This document shows positions 62,488-64,000 of a stretch of DNA of 64,000 nt, in pieces. This DNA is from Clostridium mobile (lineage in GTDB: Bacteria; Bacillota; Clostridia; Clostridiales; Clostridiaceae). Each line of letters opens with the position of its first letter. Within the stretch, counting starts at the first letter, position 1. The notes under the pieces are model-generated. The model made no database searches. It saw nothing but the letters and a program-made list of their open reading frames with translations, and was not told the origin of the DNA. The translations under genes were made by a program, and so were the position numbers. The stretch covers positions 62,001-126,000 of the forward strand of contig NZ_JAHLQF010000005.1 in assembly GCF_018918285.1 (NCBI RefSeq), read 5' to 3'.

Positions 62488-64000
62488 ATGAAACAAAATC
62501 AAAAAAATACTGTATATTGGGAGAAATTAATACGAGAAGTTATATTGCTATATAATCAAAATACACTAAAAAATAATAACAATATAGCAAAAAATAAAGT
62601 TGAAAAGACTCCTGATAAAGTTGAATTTGAGAAAGAAACTAAAATTGAAGAAGCTCCTAATAAAGTAGAAACTATTAAAAAAAGCAACGTTGAAGAACCT
62701 CCTGTTAAAGCTGAAGCTAAAAAAGAAATCAAAATTGAAGAAACTTATGTTGAAAATGAAATTATAGAAGAAATCAAAATTAAAGAATTTCCTGTTAAAA
62801 CTGAAACTATAAAAGAAATCAAAATCGAAGAACTGCCTATTAAAACTGAGACTATAAAAGAAATCAAAATCGAAGAACTTCCAGTTAAAACTGAGATTAT
62901 AAAAGAAATCAAAATTGAAGAACTTCCAGTTAAAACTGAGACTATAAAAGAAATCAAATTTGAGGAACCTCCTATTAAAATTCAAACTAAAAAAGAAATT
63001 AAAATTGAAGAAACTCCTATTAAAATTCAAACTAAAAAAGAAACTAAAATTGAAGAAACTCCTATTAAAGCGAAAACTATTGAAGAAAACAAAGCTGAAA
63101 AACCTCCTGTTAAAACTGAAACTAGAAAAAAAAAGAAAAGAAAAAAAGCTTCTATTGAAATTGAAATTATAAAAGAGAAGAAAGTTGAAATAGCTCCTAT
63201 TCAAGTTGAATCTATAAAAGAAAAAAAAATTAGAAAAACTCCCATTCAAGTTGAAACTATGAAGGAGAACAAAATTGAAATAGCTCCCATCCAAGTTGAA
63301 TCTATGAAAGAAAATAAAGTTGAAATAGCTCCCGTCCAAGTTGAATCTATAAAAGAAAAAAAAATTAAAAAAGCTCCCATTCAAGTTGAAACTACAAAAG
63401 AAAAGAAAAAAGATTTTAGAAAACATACTGAGCACATAGACAGTAAAACAAGTAGCTCTACTTTTGTAGTTTCCAAAGTAATTCCACTATGTTCCAATAT
63501 TCCTGTCTCTCAAATTTCATCAAATGGTCCTTTGACATGTAAGCTTCCAGTAATATTGTCACAATTCCAAGTTCAAATAGATTGTGAAGCAGATATAAGA
63601 TTTAGTAAGCCCGCTATAAACATAATAGATGTTAAAAGTAATATACATATCACTGAATATAGCTTAATAGTTGATGCAAATAAATTATTCATATCCGGCT
63701 ACATAAGAGAAAGCATTCAATATAACAATATATCAAGTAAAGCAAAGCATATAACCGTCAATATACCTTTTCAATGCGTAACTAGAGTTGAATTTACTAC
63801 TCCACCTGTTCTACAAAAAAATAAGCCCAATATCAAATATAATCTAATTAATGGCTCCATGGAAACTATTGGAGAAGACGATTATAATGATTTATTCTTC
63901 TCAAATAATGAAGTTTTCAATGAGAAAATTTATTGTGAACTACTATCTGCAGAGATACTTCAAATAGTAACTAAACTAGATAATGCTAAGATTGAAAAAT
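62488..64000 (+). CDS. CsxC-like paralogue with eighteen 15-residue repeats (cut by window end)
   Basis: The frame runs open from ATG 62488, behind AGGAGG, to the edge (504 codons). Residues 1-36 are unique. Residues 37-306 are eighteen contiguous 15-residue units of the pattern K-[IV]-E-E-x-P-[IV]-K-x-E-T-I-K-E-x. Residues about 330-504 are homologous to the upstream gene: KLPVILSQFQVQIDCEADI, NKLFISGYIRESI, NIPFQCVTRVEF, NEKIYCELL. No signal peptide. The repeat region is highly charged and Lys/Glu-rich, likely an extended or helical spacer on the spore surface. Confidence 0.85.
   Translation, partial: MKQNQKNTVYWEKLIREVILLYNQNTLKNNNNIAKNKVEKTPDKVEFEKETKIEEAPNKVETIKKSNVEEPPVKAEAKKEIKIEETYVENEIIEEIKIKEFPVKTETIKEIKIEELPIKTETIKEIKIEELPVKTEIIKEIKIEELPVKTETIKEIKFEEPPIKIQTKKEIKIEETPIKIQTKKETKIEETPIKAKTIEENKAEKPPVKTETRKKKKRKKASIEIEIIKEKKVEIAPIQVESIKEKKIRKTPIQVETMKENKIEIAPIQVESMKENKVEIAPVQVESIKEKKIKKAPIQVETTKEKKKDFRKHTEHIDSKTSSSTFVVSKVIPLCSNIPVSQISSNGPLTCKLPVILSQFQVQIDCEADIRFSKPAINIIDVKSNIHITEYSLIVDANKLFISGYIRESIQYNNISSKAKHITVNIPFQCVTRVEFTTPPVLQKNKPNIKYNLINGSMETIGEDDYNDLFFSNNEVFNEKIYCELLSAEILQIVTKLDNAKIEK
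62596..63405 (+). repeat. Coding tandem repeat, 18 x 45 bp
   Basis: Eighteen units with no insertion or deletion. Units 6-8 are nearly identical at the DNA level (AAAATCGAAGAACTGCCTAT-type starts); outer units are divergent. A separate unit type with PIQVE dominates the 3' third. Confidence 0.9.

Noticed and set aside
62745-63172. Two further small frames inside the repeat region
   Set aside because: Both are out-of-frame readings of the same tandem repeat, without start signals.
62596-63405. CRISPR array
   Set aside because: Units are contiguous without spacers and keep one open reading frame.
62566-63435. 289-codon Phe/Asn-rich frame on the minus strand
   Set aside because: It is the complement of the 45-bp repeats of the real plus-strand gene; its FNF periodicity follows from the AAA/GAA-rich codons and it has no RBS.

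Overview
The window looks like a chromosomal segment of a low-GC, anaerobic, spore-forming Firmicute, most likely Clostridium sensu stricto. Support: very AT-rich intergenic DNA, strong AGGAGG-type ribosome binding sites, SAM-I and T-box leaders, a cotJABC spore operon, clostridial FabK-type fatty-acid genes, and two tandem genes resembling clostridial exosporium (CsxC-like) proteins. I cannot name the species from sequence alone.

Layout. 1-2.7 kb: end of a MocR-type regulator, then an XRE regulator and a CPBP membrane protease. 2.7-7.0 kb: a sulfur locus with a split YeeE/YedE transporter, TusA-like carrier proteins, a thioredoxin-reductase-like flavoprotein and a divergent LysR regulator. 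7.3-18.6 kb: pentapeptide protein, GHL10-type glycosidase, papain-like protein, RecQ, a two-component system, TraX-like protein, YbaK deacylase, a YaaH-type acetate transporter, and a hemerythrin operon with a CRP/FNR-like site. 18.9-24.3 kb: EamA transporter, aminopeptidase P, thioesterase, SurE, M20 amidohydrolase. 24.3-27.3 kb: two divergent SAM-I riboswitches, one in front of the M20 gene and one in front of metNIQ. 27.5-36.1 kb: TlpA/CcdA, cotJABC, ogt, a GNAT enzyme, T-box-controlled asnS, dUTPase, a small transporter, a subtilase, ferritin.

36.1-46.9 kb is a complete fatty-acid synthesis operon on the minus strand (flavoprotein, fabT, fabH, acpP, fabK, fabD, fabG, fabF, accB, fabZ, accC, and a fused accD-accA). 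It starts from a near-consensus promoter with two FabT-type palindromes over the start site. 47-51.5 kb: a two-gene amino-acid ABC system without ATPase, an M23 peptidase, and the dnaD-like/dnaC-like helicase-loading pair. 51.5-52.5 kb: eleven tRNA genes in a triplicated Glu-Val-Asp-(Thr) block. 52.6-61.4 kb: PPDK regulatory protein, CoA-binding protein, BaiN-like flavoprotein, DUF1858 protein, purA, another flavoprotein, a PgsA-type enzyme, an ACT protein and an L,D-transpeptidase.

The right edge (61.5-64.0 kb) holds a Cys/His-rich CsxC-like gene followed by a paralogue cut by the window end. Residues 37-306 of the paralogue are eighteen uninterrupted 15-residue repeats. This repeat protein, the split sulfur-transporter operon, the fused AccDA, the CRP/FNR-like hemerythrin promoter and the tRNA array are the items most worth a second look.
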